Source: CAZZKJ01 sp964654695 (GTDB taxonomy: Bacteria > Krumholzibacteriota > Krumholzibacteriia > WVZY01). From it: a DNA stretch of 24,320 nucleotides. Position numbers and translations under genes: made by a program. The notes below the pieces were generated by a model. It ran no database searches, was not told the DNA's origin, and was given only the letters and a program-made list of their open reading frames with translations. This document shows positions 14,838-23,862 of the stretch, piece after piece (the first letter of the stretch is position 1; each line of letters opens with the position of its first letter). The stretch spans positions 1 to 24,320 of the forward strand of contig CAZZKJ010000036.1 in assembly GCA_964654695.1 (NCBI GenBank), written 5' to 3'.

Positions 14838-16928
14838 TCATAAAACCTTCGCAGCTTCGGCTATCAGCCCTCTTCTGCTAACGCACTTATTGTAATTATC
14901 CGATAACGCCTGCATGGCTACGCGGCCGTAAGGCTTTTTTTCCAATCGCGAGTCCAATATTATCACTACGCCGCGGTCGCTGCCAGTCCGAATCAAGCGG
15001 CCGGCGCCCTGCTTCAGCTTCAAGACGGCGTCTGGAAGAAACATTTTTGTGAATGGATTTTCACCGAGCCTTTTCAATCTCTCCGCTCTCGCATTAACCA
15101 GGGGGTCCGACGGTACTAAAAACGGCATTTTAAGTATCATAACGATTTCCAGAAGTTCACCTGGCAGGTCGACTCCCTCCCAAAAAGATGAAAGCCCGAA
15201 CAGTATTTTGGGCCCCGTTTCCTTAAAATTCTCCAGCAGAGCCACGCGTCCGGATGCTTCGGTTTGAAATAGAATTTTTCCTGACCCGCTTCCATAATCT
15301 CCAAGAAGCTTGCTGAGAAAATCCACCTGGCGCCGGGAAGTGCATAAAACCAGTATTTTCTTTGAAACCGCTTCCGACAATTCGATTACCAATTTGGCCG
15401 CTTCCTGCAGAAAAGAGCTGGAGGCCGGATCCGGCATGTATGCGCCCAGCAGTACCGTCCTCTGTTCATTCATGTCAAAGGGACTGTCGAACAGGTGCGT
15501 CTCCACCCGCCTTGTTCCGGCCAATCCCGTTGATTCCAGTATAAATGAAAAATCTCCATCTACGGCCAGCGTGGCTGAAGTCAGCAGCACTGAGGAGGCG
15601 CATTCTTCCAGCAACGAGCCCAACTGTGCGCTTACATCCACCGGTGAAGCCAGCAGCTCGGCGGGTTCTGCCGTCGAAGAACACTTGATAAAGAAAACAT
15701 AATCCTCATCATCCGCCTCGGTAATAAAATCAAAAGTTTCATAGAGCTCGCGTGCTGCTTTTTTGTAATTGGCAATTATCTGCTCAGCAGTGCCCTCATT
15801 ATCCACATCGTTATTATCCAACAGCCGCTGCATATCATCCAATCCGCGGACCAGAGAATTCATTTTCTCTTTCAGAACGGAGACGCTCGCTTCAGCGCTT
15901 TCCAGGATGGAAGATCCCTGCTTGTATACAATGCTTCGAGCATATTCGTAATTTTTCCCGGTATCTTTTGATATCGCTCCTTTTTCCAGAGCGACCCGGG
16001 AAATGAACTGAAGAAACAATTCAGTCAATGCATGGGTTTCATTTATCGCTGCGGCAAATTTCTTCCAGGTTCTCTCTATATCCGGCGATCTTTCAGGGTG
16101 ATTTCCGGCCGCCATGCCCCGCGCATAATTCAGAGTTTCATCAAAAAACGGAGGCAGCAGGCTCCTGTCGCCACCCGTAATGGCGTGGCGGTTGAATCCC
16201 AGCGTGAGATAGTTCATAGCGGCTTCCTGCAAATGATGGGCTTCGTCTATTACCAGCAAGTCGAACGGTCCCAAAGCTATGCCTCCGGCCGATAGGTGCG
16301 TGAAGAGCAGAGCATGGTTTATAAAAACCACCGTGCTTTCCGAGGCTTTTCTGCGCGAGCGAATCAAGAAACAGTCTTCTTTAACGGTGCAGCCCTTGCA
16401 AACATCATCGCTGGCCGGACACCTGAGACGGGTTCTAACAGCTGAATCCATTTTTTCAAAAGCACTGATGTTTTCCAGTATCCCCTCCGAGTCGCGGTCT
16501 ATACAGTCGAGCGCATCCGCGGCGGCATCCTCTTTATCGCCAATGCTTCTTTGCAATGCGTAAACAGCTTTTTTGCAGGCGTAATTGCGGCGCCCCATCA
16601 TTACCGCTCCCTCGTCGGTCATTCCCGCGGACCCAAGAGCCAAAGGAAAATCCTTCTTTATCAACTGCGTCTGAAGATTGCGTGTGTGAGTGCTAACCAG
16701 GGCTCTCAATCCCGTTTCGCCGCATCGAAGCAGCAGAGGTATTAAATAAGCCAGGCTTTTACCCAGTCCCGTACCGGCTTCGACAACCGCTATCTTTCCC
16801 GCGGACATGGCACGGCCTGCCGCCAATGCCATTTGCTCCTGCTCGAGCCTTCTTTCAAAACCTGAACCGAGCCGGTCGGGAAGCCTCTTACGAAACGCGT
16901 TCTTTATTTTTTCTGCAAAATTATCCAT
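14838..16928 (-). CDS. dinG: DinG-family ATP-dependent DNA helicase
   Basis: This is a superfamily 2 helicase of the XPD/DinG group, thought to unwind structures arising during replication, repair or transcription. It has 696 residues. Walker A 'EAGTGLGKS' lies at 50-58 and the DEAH box 'VIDEAHHL' at 226-233. Between them are cysteines 118, 170, 177, 180 and 186, four of which would hold the iron-sulfur cluster typical of the family. Motif VI is 'QGAGRLIR' at 640-647, followed by 'DRGVVIILDSRL'. The ATG is four bases after the stop of the Omp85 gene, so it reads as part of the same transcript despite the unrelated function. The iron-sulfur cysteines argue against YoaA-like variants that have lost them, but YoaA itself is not ruled out. 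Confidence 0.9.
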   Translation of the reverse strand: MDNFAEKIKNAFRKRLPDRLGSGFERRLEQEQMALAAGRAMSAGKIAVVEAGTGLGKSLAYLIPLLLRCGETGLRALVSTHTRNLQTQLIKKDFPLALGSAGMTDEGAVMMGRRNYACKKAVYALQRSIGDKEDAAADALDCIDRDSEGILENISAFEKMDSAVRTRLRCPASDDVCKGCTVKEDCFLIRSRRKASESTVVFINHALLFTHLSAGGIALGPFDLLVIDEAHHLQEAAMNYLTLGFNRHAITGGDRSLLPPFFDETLNYARGMAAGNHPERSPDIERTWKKFAAAINETHALTELFLQFISRVALEKGAISKDTGKNYEYARSIVYKQGSSILESAEASVSVLKEKMNSLVRGLDDMQRLLDNNDVDNEGTAEQIIANYKKAARELYETFDFITEADDEDYVFFIKCSSTAEPAELLASPVDVSAQLGSLLEECASSVLLTSATLAVDGDFSFILESTGLAGTRRVETHLFDSPFDMNEQRTVLLGAYMPDPASSSFLQEAAKLVIELSEAVSKKILVLCTSRRQVDFLSKLLGDYGSGSGKILFQTEASGRVALLENFKETGPKILFGLSSFWEGVDLPGELLEIVMILKMPFLVPSDPLVNARAERLKRLGENPFTKMFLPDAVLKLKQGAGRLIRTGSDRGVVIILDSRLEKKPYGRVAMQALSDNYNKCVSRRGLIAEAAKVL

Positions 16929-16932
16929 TGCT

Positions 16933-18654
16933 TTAAAATTTATAACCCATTATGACATGTACTTTGGTCTGGCGCAGCGACAGCTTTTCGCCTATTCCAA
17001 AGCTCAGATCCACATTACCCACCCTGGTAGGAGTCCGAATACCGAAGCCAAACCCAGAACGCAGCAAGCTCTCATCTTTTAATCCGCCATCCAAAATGGG
17101 TTTTGGCTGCAAAACATAACCACCGTCGGCGAACATGTAGAGATGCTCGAACCTCGTGCTTCCTATACGGAACTCCAGACGCGTATAGGCGGTCCGTCTG
17201 CCGTGAAACTGGTTCTCCCGATATCCCCTTAGAGTAGCGGCGCCTCCCATATAGAACTGCTCGGACAGGGGGACACTCGGTTCGCTGCTTTCTAATCCCG
17301 CGTATACCGAGCGGCTGTAAAACGTACCAAATCCGGCCGGTATTTCGAGCTCAATCCCGGTATTGATTATATACTGCGATAGGAATATTCCGACAGATTC
17401 GCCGCGGAGATAGCTTTTTTTCCTGGCATAAGTAAAACCCGCCTTTACGTTGAGCATGATCCCATCCCGCAAAAACAGAGCCCAGGTCAATCCGATCGAG
17501 CCGCGCCCTCGCCAGGAACGAAGGAGTTCTCCAGTGCTGAATACATTTCGATCTGCTTTGGCGCCCAGCGATAACTGCATTGCTCCTGCCATGGCAATTG
17601 GGAGACCGATTTCCACACCCAGCGATTGCCAGGTGTATATCGTATCCAGGCCGGTTTGCCTGAGGATCGCGCCCACGGATATATCTCGCCCGCGGAAGAA
17701 CCTGTCGATGTAGGATAATGTCATATCGGTTCTGCCGGCTCCGTCATTACTCCATTTCAAATGCAGATCTTTGAGACTTCCTCCCATATTGACCAGTTTC
17801 AGTTCCGCGATACCGCTCAAAACCTTGGGATTATTTCCCTCGCGATCGGCATAACCGAGGGCCGCATTAAAAGAGCTTGGCTGCACTAATTCTTTCACCT
17901 TTATTACCGATTCCACGCTGCGCCCATCCGGTGATAGAATTACTTCGACGGCCTGTACGTCTGCAAATGCATTCGAAGCTCTCAGTTTTTTTACCGCAGC
18001 TTCGATTCTACTCGCGCTATAAGCGCCGCCTGTCTCAAGCCCCGACAAACCCAGGACTACTTGCTCCCGTGTCCGCAAGAGACCTTCAAATTTTATCTTT
18101 GTCAGATTTTTCTGCCCTCCATCCATTATGTAAAACGTCAAATTCACCTTTCCTGCCGCAATATCGAATCCTGCCGTATCCACCCATACCTGCACAAAAG
18201 GGAATCCGGCTTCGTCGTGAGCGCGCATCAGGCGGTTCACTCCGGCAACAAGTTTATATTGATCGAACGGTTCCCCGGCGGCGATGCCGAGAATTTTTCC
18301 TATCTCCTTCTTCCTGAAATGAGTTGAACCTTTAATTGCAATATTTCCGAATCTCGCCTGCGTGCCCTCGTCGACCGTCAAGATTGCCTGCGCACCGTTC
18401 TCTCCGGTTTCAAGAAATAACTTCGCGAAAAGAAAGCCTTGCGAAAAATATTCGCGCTGAACTTTATAAAGAGCTTTTCTCACCGCATTTAGCTCTTGGA
18501 CATGTCCGATCATTCCGTTGATTTGCTCTACAGACATATAGCTGTTACCCCTGATTTCAACTGATGTTCCTGCATGAACACCGGTCCTCAGAAGAGCACA
18601 GGACAGGAGGGATACCGCAAGAATTGCCGTGATATGACTGTTAAAAATACGCAC
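16933..18654 (-). CDS. Omp85-superfamily outer-membrane protein with POTRA domains (TamA/BamA-like)
   Basis: This is an outer-membrane protein that inserts or transports other proteins. From the GTG at 18654 it has 573 residues, close to TamA (about 577) and well short of BamA (about 800). A signal peptide covers about 1-29. Three POTRA-like segments follow at roughly 31-96, 102-180 and 183-257 ('VEIRGNSY', 'GNIAIKGSTHFRKKEIGKIL' and 'LTKIKFEGLLRTREQVVLGL' mark their starts). A 16-strand-type barrel comes next with the loop-6 signature 'LRGYRENQF' (475-483, the VRGY/F motif). The protein ends in a strand with terminal Phe (HVIMGYKF). The chosen GTG has AAGGTGGAG upstream and gives a normal signal peptide; the longer TTG start at 18684 adds ten odd residues. 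The gene overlaps the upstream 1133-residue gene by 14 bases, so the two are probably translated together and may act together. Confidence 0.88.
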   Translation of the reverse strand: MRIFNSHITAILAVSLLSCALLRTGVHAGTSVEIRGNSYMSVEQINGMIGHVQELNAVRKALYKVQREYFSQGFLFAKLFLETGENGAQAILTVDEGTQARFGNIAIKGSTHFRKKEIGKILGIAAGEPFDQYKLVAGVNRLMRAHDEAGFPFVQVWVDTAGFDIAAGKVNLTFYIMDGGQKNLTKIKFEGLLRTREQVVLGLSGLETGGAYSASRIEAAVKKLRASNAFADVQAVEVILSPDGRSVESVIKVKELVQPSSFNAALGYADREGNNPKVLSGIAELKLVNMGGSLKDLHLKWSNDGAGRTDMTLSYIDRFFRGRDISVGAILRQTGLDTIYTWQSLGVEIGLPIAMAGAMQLSLGAKADRNVFSTGELLRSWRGRGSIGLTWALFLRDGIMLNVKAGFTYARKKSYLRGESVGIFLSQYIINTGIELEIPAGFGTFYSRSVYAGLESSEPSVPLSEQFYMGGAATLRGYRENQFHGRRTAYTRLEFRIGSTRFEHLYMFADGGYVLQPKPILDGGLKDESLLRSGFGFGIRTPTRVGNVDLSFGIGEKLSLRQTKVHVIMGYKF

Positions 18655-21600
18655 GTGTCTCCACCTTGAGGTTGTGCTCCACAATCATTTTGCCCAGGAA
18701 GCCTTTCTCGCTCCGTCCAAAATAAGTGGAAACGAGCGAGATTAATTTCGAAATACGGACGTTGGAAGTAAGACTCCATTTATGCGCATCCCCCTCGCTC
18801 GAAAAGAAAATGGGTTTTACGCCTAATCCCTTGTCTTCCAAGGTTCTGGTTACCTCGTATCGGCCATAAATGCTGGCATACTTCAAAACCCTGTAGACAA
18901 AGCTGGGCTTGAATGCAACCAGCTTGTCTTTGAACATCGATACCGCGTCATTTCTTCTGGCGAATTCCAAAGTACAATCCAGCGTGCTTCCTGCGGAGAA
19001 TCTTATCCCACCGGTTCCGGCAACCGACATTGTCTCAACATCGTAGATGCTGCCCGTATTCTCGGATAAACCGAGTCCCCTCCTCCTGCGAATGCTGCGC
19101 TTCGCCTCCAGCGTTGCGGTAAACATCCCCGATAAAGACCGGTCGAACTTAACAGCTTGCTCGGAAAAGAACCTTTCCTCATTGGTTCCTTGAAAAAGAT
19201 TATCCTCTTCATCAGTGCGCTGGTACTTGAGAGTCAATGAGGAATTCTTGTAGGATTCAAGAAATGACCAGTCCTGTCTCAAGTTGGTCACTCCGGAAAG
19301 GGTGCTTGCATCTCTTTGCAAAACCGATGGAAACATGAGGTATACCTTCCAGGGTTTTCCATACGTAGTTTTTTCAGTGACGCTAAAACTTTGATCTAGT
19401 GAAATGTTGCATTTGAGCCATGAGAAGAAGTTTTTCGCTTCGTCCGCTCCATAGTACTTTCCCTTTCCCAGCGACAGCCTCCATGTCAAGTTCACTTCAT
19501 GCGTGGGAACTAATTCGGCCGTGGCCAGTGCAACCACCATGTAATCTCCCCTTCCCTTGCCTACAGGTTCACCGAGCGAATTGAAGTCACCCTTTCCTTC
19601 TCCTACGAAGATGACGCTTTTTTGCATGGTTCTGGTTTGGTTCTGGCTGATTTGATAATCCACGTCTGTCCTCATTCCCGCACGCCGGTTTTGCAGTGTG
19701 CCGTTCAGCCTGGCAAGGTCCGAAGTAATCCTGCTGTTAAACAGACGGTTGTCGTTGACCCTGTGAACGTAATATACCGTACCTTGTATGTGCGCGGATG
19801 CACGGGACGAGAGACCCAGCGTCACCGTTTGGTTTTTCCGGGTCTCTGTCCATTCCGGCAGAGTGTCCGTTATTTCCTCTGTAATCCTTTTTTCAAAACC
19901 CATTTGCCATGTTATCTTTCCGCGCTTTCGGCCGGAGATTCCTGCTTTATAAAGCGTATAAGCGATTCCGCTGTCCGGGTCGGAAACCGCATCTTTCAGG
20001 TATTTCTCCGATTCGAACAATGCCGATGGTACTATTTTCCAAAAATTCCAGGCGGCTTTGCAGGTTTTGCGGCGCCGGCTCCTCTTCTCTTCCCCACCCC
20101 GTATTGAAGTATTGAAGACACGGCTTTTTATTGCACCGGCTTCCGGACGGGAGTATGAAAAACGGCCTTCATGGCGGCTGCCGGCAAAAACCCGGCGGTT
20201 TATGCTGCCGAAATCATAATCCAGTTTGAACGTCGACCCGCGTTCAAAAGCGGTTTTAATCAGGCTGAGGACCTCGCGCCCGCGCAGAGTTTCATTCTCC
20301 AGGTTCCAGTCACGATAGAAATACGACGGCCTTGATCTGTCGAAGCTTTTGAACCTACCCGTTATCGTGCTTATATCTGAACCGAAAGACAGCCTGCCCA
20401 GGCGGGTCTCGGGACCGCGAACATGCACCCTTGCCGCAGCGGCGTCACCGTCATTATCCTCATCTCCGATCCCGGACAGCATATTAGCGTCAAATCTGCT
20501 GAAGTTATATTCCATATCGAACTCGATTTTCCGTCCGCCGGTCCTGAGAATTCTGGCCGTAACCAGTTCATGCGATTCCGGCAGAGGAATTCTCCTGCCG
20601 ACGACATAACTGCCTGCACCCGTTCCCGCGTACCTGTACACCGGTTTTCCTTTGGTGGAAACGCCGTCGAGAATATATACGCCGGCCCCGAAATCAACTT
20701 CCATGAAAATAACATTGAAGTCACCGGAGTCGCTGAATTCAAAATGCTCGGGAATTCCGTTGGCCAGATCCTCCGGTACAATCTTGTAGTCGCCTTTGCC
20801 GGGATCCGCAGCGACAACACCGCCGCCGATCGCTTTATCCCTGTCATCGCCTGCCTGTTCCAGAAATCCTCTGGATTCCTCATCAAGAGTGAAAGTCCTG
20901 GGACTGCCGGCGTCGTCCTTTTCCCGCGCATAAACTGTTTCCATCCTGATTCCCCCAGGCAATGCGCTTCGGCTAAACCCGGCCAGGACTGCTGTTCTTT
21001 CGTAATTCTCTTTTGTTACTTCGAAATCCACTGATATCTCACTGTCCGCCGTAACAAGCTTTCCGGGAGTAAACGTAACGGTCCCCCTGTCGTAATCTAT
21101 AGTGTAGTCGCGCTTTTCGCCCCGTTTGAGAAGCTCGCCATCGAGGTACACTTTTTCCGACCCTGCGAGAATAACCTCGCCGGTAACCCTTCCCTGAGAC
21201 AAAAGCTCATAGGGTCCCTGGAGTTTTTCGATGCCGCGGAAGACTTTGGATTTGAATAATCCCTTGCTTGATGACCCTCCCAGAAAAAGCTTGTTTCCTT
21301 TAAGTTCAGCTTCTCCATAGGCCCCCTTGACTTCTCTTCTAATCGGTGAAAAAGTGGAAAAGTTATTCGTTAGCGTAAAGTCTCCCAGAGATACCCTGCC
21401 CTTGCTGCCGGAAATTTCAACAAATGCCTTGTCCAGGTATTCGAGTTCCTGTGTGTTCCCTTCCGGCTGAATGGGCAGGTTGTCATCCGACAGCAGGGCC
21501 TTAACTTTAATGGACGGTGTAATATTACCGCCGACGGTCGCCTTGAAAGCCTGGTCCAGTGAAATCCCGCGGTTGGATCCCATAGAAAAACTTATGGATT

Positions 21601-22042
21601 TCATACCTCCAAACCTTAAACTTGCTGCGCGCGATCTCCGTCCGCTGCTGGACGGAGCGCTTGGAACTTCAACTCGACCGCCGGGACTCTCGACCGGTGA
21701 ATAGGCGAATTTTCTCAGAGAATATACGTTTTCGAACATAAAAGGCAGGCGGGTGTATTTAACGAGCAGCATATCGCCGGGATCCAGGGGCATATTGAGC
21801 ATGATCCGGCCTCTTTTATAATCGATCAAATATTCGGTGTTTTGCAGCAGTCTTCCATCCAGGAATACTTTTTCACTGCCGGCGGCGATAAAATACGACC
21901 GGAGTTTCATTTCCCTGGTCGTCTTCGACGCGGTCAGGGAATCTATTGAGGCACCCCACGTTTTCCAGTTGAATTCTTCTGCTTGGGAACAATCCGCCGG
22001 AACCGCAACCGTCATAAAAAAGGCCGTGCAGCAGGCAGCCAT
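18641..22042 (-). CDS. Large probable outer-membrane barrel protein with repeated GSEKV(F/Y)LDG modules
   Basis: The function is unknown. The protein has 1133 residues. Two copies of one module are clear: 'GSEKVFLDGRLL' with 'YLIDYKRGRIML' (about 55-96) and 'GSEKVYLDGELL' with 'YTIDYDRGTVTFTPG' (about 294-342). Glycine-rich signatures of the type 'GxGKGDY' recur ('GKGDYKIV' 415-422, 'VGEGKGDF' 813-820, 'VGKGRGDY' 827-834), as does 'IPLPESHELVTARIL'. The C-terminal half alternates polar and hydrophobic residues like a long beta-barrel and ends in Phe (ETRAYF). Such modules occur in large envelope proteins of FCB-type bacteria and recall parts of SprA, the type IX translocon, though this protein is half that size; the relation is inference. 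The ATG at 22042 lacks a ribosome site, and an ATT nine codons upstream has AAGGTG and adds a basic residue to the signal peptide. It is coupled to the Omp85 gene downstream and the NHL lipoprotein gene upstream. Confidence 0.7.
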   Translation of the reverse strand: MAACCTAFFMTVAVPADCSQAEEFNWKTWGASIDSLTASKTTREMKLRSYFIAAGSEKVFLDGRLLQNTEYLIDYKRGRIMLNMPLDPGDMLLVKYTRLPFMFENVYSLRKFAYSPVESPGGRVEVPSAPSSSGRRSRAASLRFGGMKSISFSMGSNRGISLDQAFKATVGGNITPSIKVKALLSDDNLPIQPEGNTQELEYLDKAFVEISGSKGRVSLGDFTLTNNFSTFSPIRREVKGAYGEAELKGNKLFLGGSSSKGLFKSKVFRGIEKLQGPYELLSQGRVTGEVILAGSEKVYLDGELLKRGEKRDYTIDYDRGTVTFTPGKLVTADSEISVDFEVTKENYERTAVLAGFSRSALPGGIRMETVYAREKDDAGSPRTFTLDEESRGFLEQAGDDRDKAIGGGVVAADPGKGDYKIVPEDLANGIPEHFEFSDSGDFNVIFMEVDFGAGVYILDGVSTKGKPVYRYAGTGAGSYVVGRRIPLPESHELVTARILRTGGRKIEFDMEYNFSRFDANMLSGIGDEDNDGDAAAARVHVRGPETRLGRLSFGSDISTITGRFKSFDRSRPSYFYRDWNLENETLRGREVLSLIKTAFERGSTFKLDYDFGSINRRVFAGSRHEGRFSYSRPEAGAIKSRVFNTSIRGGEEKRSRRRKTCKAAWNFWKIVPSALFESEKYLKDAVSDPDSGIAYTLYKAGISGRKRGKITWQMGFEKRITEEITDTLPEWTETRKNQTVTLGLSSRASAHIQGTVYYVHRVNDNRLFNSRITSDLARLNGTLQNRRAGMRTDVDYQISQNQTRTMQKSVIFVGEGKGDFNSLGEPVGKGRGDYMVVALATAELVPTHEVNLTWRLSLGKGKYYGADEAKNFFSWLKCNISLDQSFSVTEKTTYGKPWKVYLMFPSVLQRDASTLSGVTNLRQDWSFLESYKNSSLTLKYQRTDEEDNLFQGTNEERFFSEQAVKFDRSLSGMFTATLEAKRSIRRRRGLGLSENTGSIYDVETMSVAGTGGIRFSAGSTLDCTLEFARRNDAVSMFKDKLVAFKPSFVYRVLKYASIYGRYEVTRTLEDKGLGVKPIFFSSEGDAHKWSLTSNVRISKLISLVSTYFGRSEKGFLGKMIVEHNLKVETRAYF
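18659..18667 (-). promoter_or_regulatory. Ribosome binding site choosing the Omp85 GTG start
   Basis: Minus-strand AAGGTGGAG ends four bases before the GTG at 18654-18652. It lies inside the last codons of the upstream 1133-residue gene, so translation of the two is likely linked. Confidence 0.5.
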
Positions 22043-22064
22043 TGCTGATCTTGCGAGAAACCCG

Positions 22065-23015
22065 TTAATACGGCATCACCTTGAAAACAAGCACCGACCT
22101 GCTTCCATCATCGGCAACATACAGGCGGCCGGAAGCATCCAATTCGACATCCGTCGGACGAAACTTTTTCCCCCCTTCGGGACGAATCGCGTCGATCAGC
22201 GATCCGTCGGTCCCGAAGACAAAAACCTTTCCCGCCGCCGGGTCCGCCACGAACAAACTGCCGCTTTCGTCCATTACCACCCTGCGCGGTTTCTGCATGG
22301 GATTTTTCATCTTGCCGGAGGGTATGGTTCGCAGGAATCTTCCACCGTCATCGAAAATTGCTATCCGCCGGTTTCCGGTGTCCGCAACCACCAGAATATC
22401 TCCCTGAGCGAATGAGACACCGCCCGGCGAGTTCAATTGACCGGCAAAGGAACCGTAACTGCCGAATACCAGCTCGAGAGAAAGATAAGTATCGTATATC
22501 AAAACACGGTGATTCTCCGTATCCGTAACCGCGATGCGTCCCGATGCATCAACATCCATGCCGGAAGGAGAAGTTCGTTTGCCTGCCACCAGCTCATCGA
22601 AACTCAGAAGCACGTCTCTGTAGGCGCCGTCCTTATCGAACCTCAGAATGCGCCGGTTTACTTCATCGACGGCATAAATAAAAAACCCCTGGAGCTTCAC
22701 ATCGGAGGGGTAAAATCCGGGGCTTGACTGCGGTGCCTGGAACTCGAGCCCCCGGTTTTTTCCTCCGCCCATAAGCACTATCCTCCCGGGAATACCGTCG
22801 GCAACAAAAATATTGCCCAGAAAATCAACTGCGGCTGCAAGAGGTTCCCCAAGCCCTACATCGCCCGCCTGGCTGAAAGCCGCTGCAGGTTTTGTTCCTT
22901 TTTCAGCGGCTCCAAAACGCGTTACGCTCTCGGCGGCACCAGAGCATCCCTGCAGACATAGCGCTGCGAGGATCGAAATTATCGAAATGAAACCCATAAT
23001 CTTCATGGCGGCCAA
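22065..23015 (-). CDS. NHL-repeat lipoprotein (beta-propeller)
   Basis: This is an envelope lipoprotein carrying a beta-propeller, probably a binding or scaffold component. It has 316 residues. A hydrophobic leader (about 4-20) ends in the lipobox LQGC (21-24), with Cys24 as the lipidation site followed by Ser, which in a Lol-type system favours the outer membrane. From about residue 50 to the end, NHL/6-bladed-propeller repeats are visible: 'GEPLAAAVDFLGNIFVAD', 'PSGMDVDASGRIAVTDTENHRVLIYD', 'PGGVSFAQGDILVVADTGNRRIAIFD', 'PRRVVMDESGSLFVADPAAGKVFVF' and 'PTDVELDASGRLYVADDGSRSVLVF' (each given as key residues of one blade). The start is TTG with AGGA five bases upstream; an ATG three codons later is possible. 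It lies 35 bases after the upstream DUF5683-like gene and 22 bases before the annotated start of the 1133-residue gene. Confidence 0.85.
   Translation of the reverse strand: MAAMKIMGFISIISILAALCLQGCSGAAESVTRFGAAEKGTKPAAAFSQAGDVGLGEPLAAAVDFLGNIFVADGIPGRIVLMGGGKNRGLEFQAPQSSPGFYPSDVKLQGFFIYAVDEVNRRILRFDKDGAYRDVLLSFDELVAGKRTSPSGMDVDASGRIAVTDTENHRVLIYDTYLSLELVFGSYGSFAGQLNSPGGVSFAQGDILVVADTGNRRIAIFDDGGRFLRTIPSGKMKNPMQKPRRVVMDESGSLFVADPAAGKVFVFGTDGSLIDAIRPEGGKKFRPTDVELDASGRLYVADDGSRSVLVFKVMPY
22067..22069 (-). promoter_or_regulatory. Possible ATT start codon of the 1133-residue gene
   Basis: On the minus strand ATT overlaps the NHL gene's stop (ATTAA), lies in frame nine codons before the ATG at 22042, and has AAGGTG seven bases upstream. 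The extension (I/M-NGFLARSA) supplies the arginine missing from the signal peptide that starts at the ATG. ATT starts are rare, so this stays tentative. Confidence 0.25.
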
Positions 23016-23049
23016 AGACGTCCTGGGAAGAAAAAGACCGGATACAGGA

Positions 23050-23862
23050 CTAGAAATCGCGAGTGAGAGAAAGCGCGAACTGGGTTCTTCCGTATGCAGC
23101 AGGATTGGATTCGAACCTGATATGATAAGGATTCATCCCCGATGTCGGGTTCTTGCCGTACGCTCTAGCCGATCGTAAAGCGAATACCGCGCTGGTGATC
23201 CTGTTTGCCATCGCCGCGGCAAGGCAATACAGCGATCTCCTGTTAGCCAGCCTGCTTCCCCACCGGAGCCTGTAATATCGATTCCTGTCCTGAGAACTTC
23301 TCCATGACCACGGCTCAAAATCGGATATTCTGTTTTGCATATAATAATCTTCGAGCGTAAGGTAATTCGAATTAGGATAAGTGTACGCCCTGCCCTCGTC
23401 TTTTATAACAAGCTCATAGTCATCGGAAGAATCATAATCTCCTATTTCCCTGAAAAAATCGTCAGAGTGATCCCTGCTGTCGATACCCGCAAAAACAACC
23501 GCAAAATCTTTGGCGCTCCCGCTGCGAAGATGTTTTTGAGCGCGAAATACTATAAAAGAGGCCCATATGGCTCCTTCGGCTATAAAAAAAGTTTTTGCTT
23601 TAATTCTTTCGCCAAGATAATGCTGTCCCAACCCGGGCATCAGCAGGGAGTACAAAATTGCTTTCCTGGCTGTAACCCGGTCAGAGGATTCGAAGGAGTC
23701 CAACAAGGCATCGTCGATCACGCGCGCGGAGCGATCTCCGGAAACCCGCAGGTTATCGGACCGAGGCAGAGTCTTGATTGAAAAAGCGGAGGATTCGGCG
23801 CTCAATAAAGCGGTAATTGAAAATACCAGAACGCCGACTGCTTTGTGACAATTCATAAACAT
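23050..23862 (-). CDS. DUF5683-like envelope protein
   Basis: This is an uncharacterised protein of 270 residues. A signal peptide or anchor covers about 8-26. A core with 'ILYSLLMPGLGQHYLGERIKAKTF' (split over about 69-92; PGLGQHYLGE at 76-85) then a hydrophobic helix 'IAEGAIWASFIVF' matches the DUF5683-type 'PGLGQ.Y.G' arrangement. The following region is rich in Asp, Tyr and Arg ('FFREIGDYDSSDDYE', 'RNRYYRLRWGSRLANRR') before a second hydrophobic segment ('LAAAMANRITSAVFALR'). The C-terminus 'QFALSLTRDF' is strand-like with terminal Phe. The ATG overlaps the stop of the upstream gene (TAATG). The shared layout with that upstream gene suggests the two are paralogues. No enzymatic motif is visible; an envelope role is inferred from the leader and neighbours. 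Confidence 0.72.
   Translation of the reverse strand: MFMNCHKAVGVLVFSITALLSAESSAFSIKTLPRSDNLRVSGDRSARVIDDALLDSFESSDRVTARKAILYSLLMPGLGQHYLGERIKAKTFFIAEGAIWASFIVFRAQKHLRSGSAKDFAVVFAGIDSRDHSDDFFREIGDYDSSDDYELVIKDEGRAYTYPNSNYLTLEDYYMQNRISDFEPWSWRSSQDRNRYYRLRWGSRLANRRSLYCLAAAMANRITSAVFALRSARAYGKNPTSGMNPYHIRFESNPAAYGRTQFALSLTRDF

Noticed and set aside
20423..21034. Plus-strand open frame of 203 codons
   Set aside because: It is antisense to the 1133-residue gene, has no domain signature, and every supported gene in the window is on the other strand.
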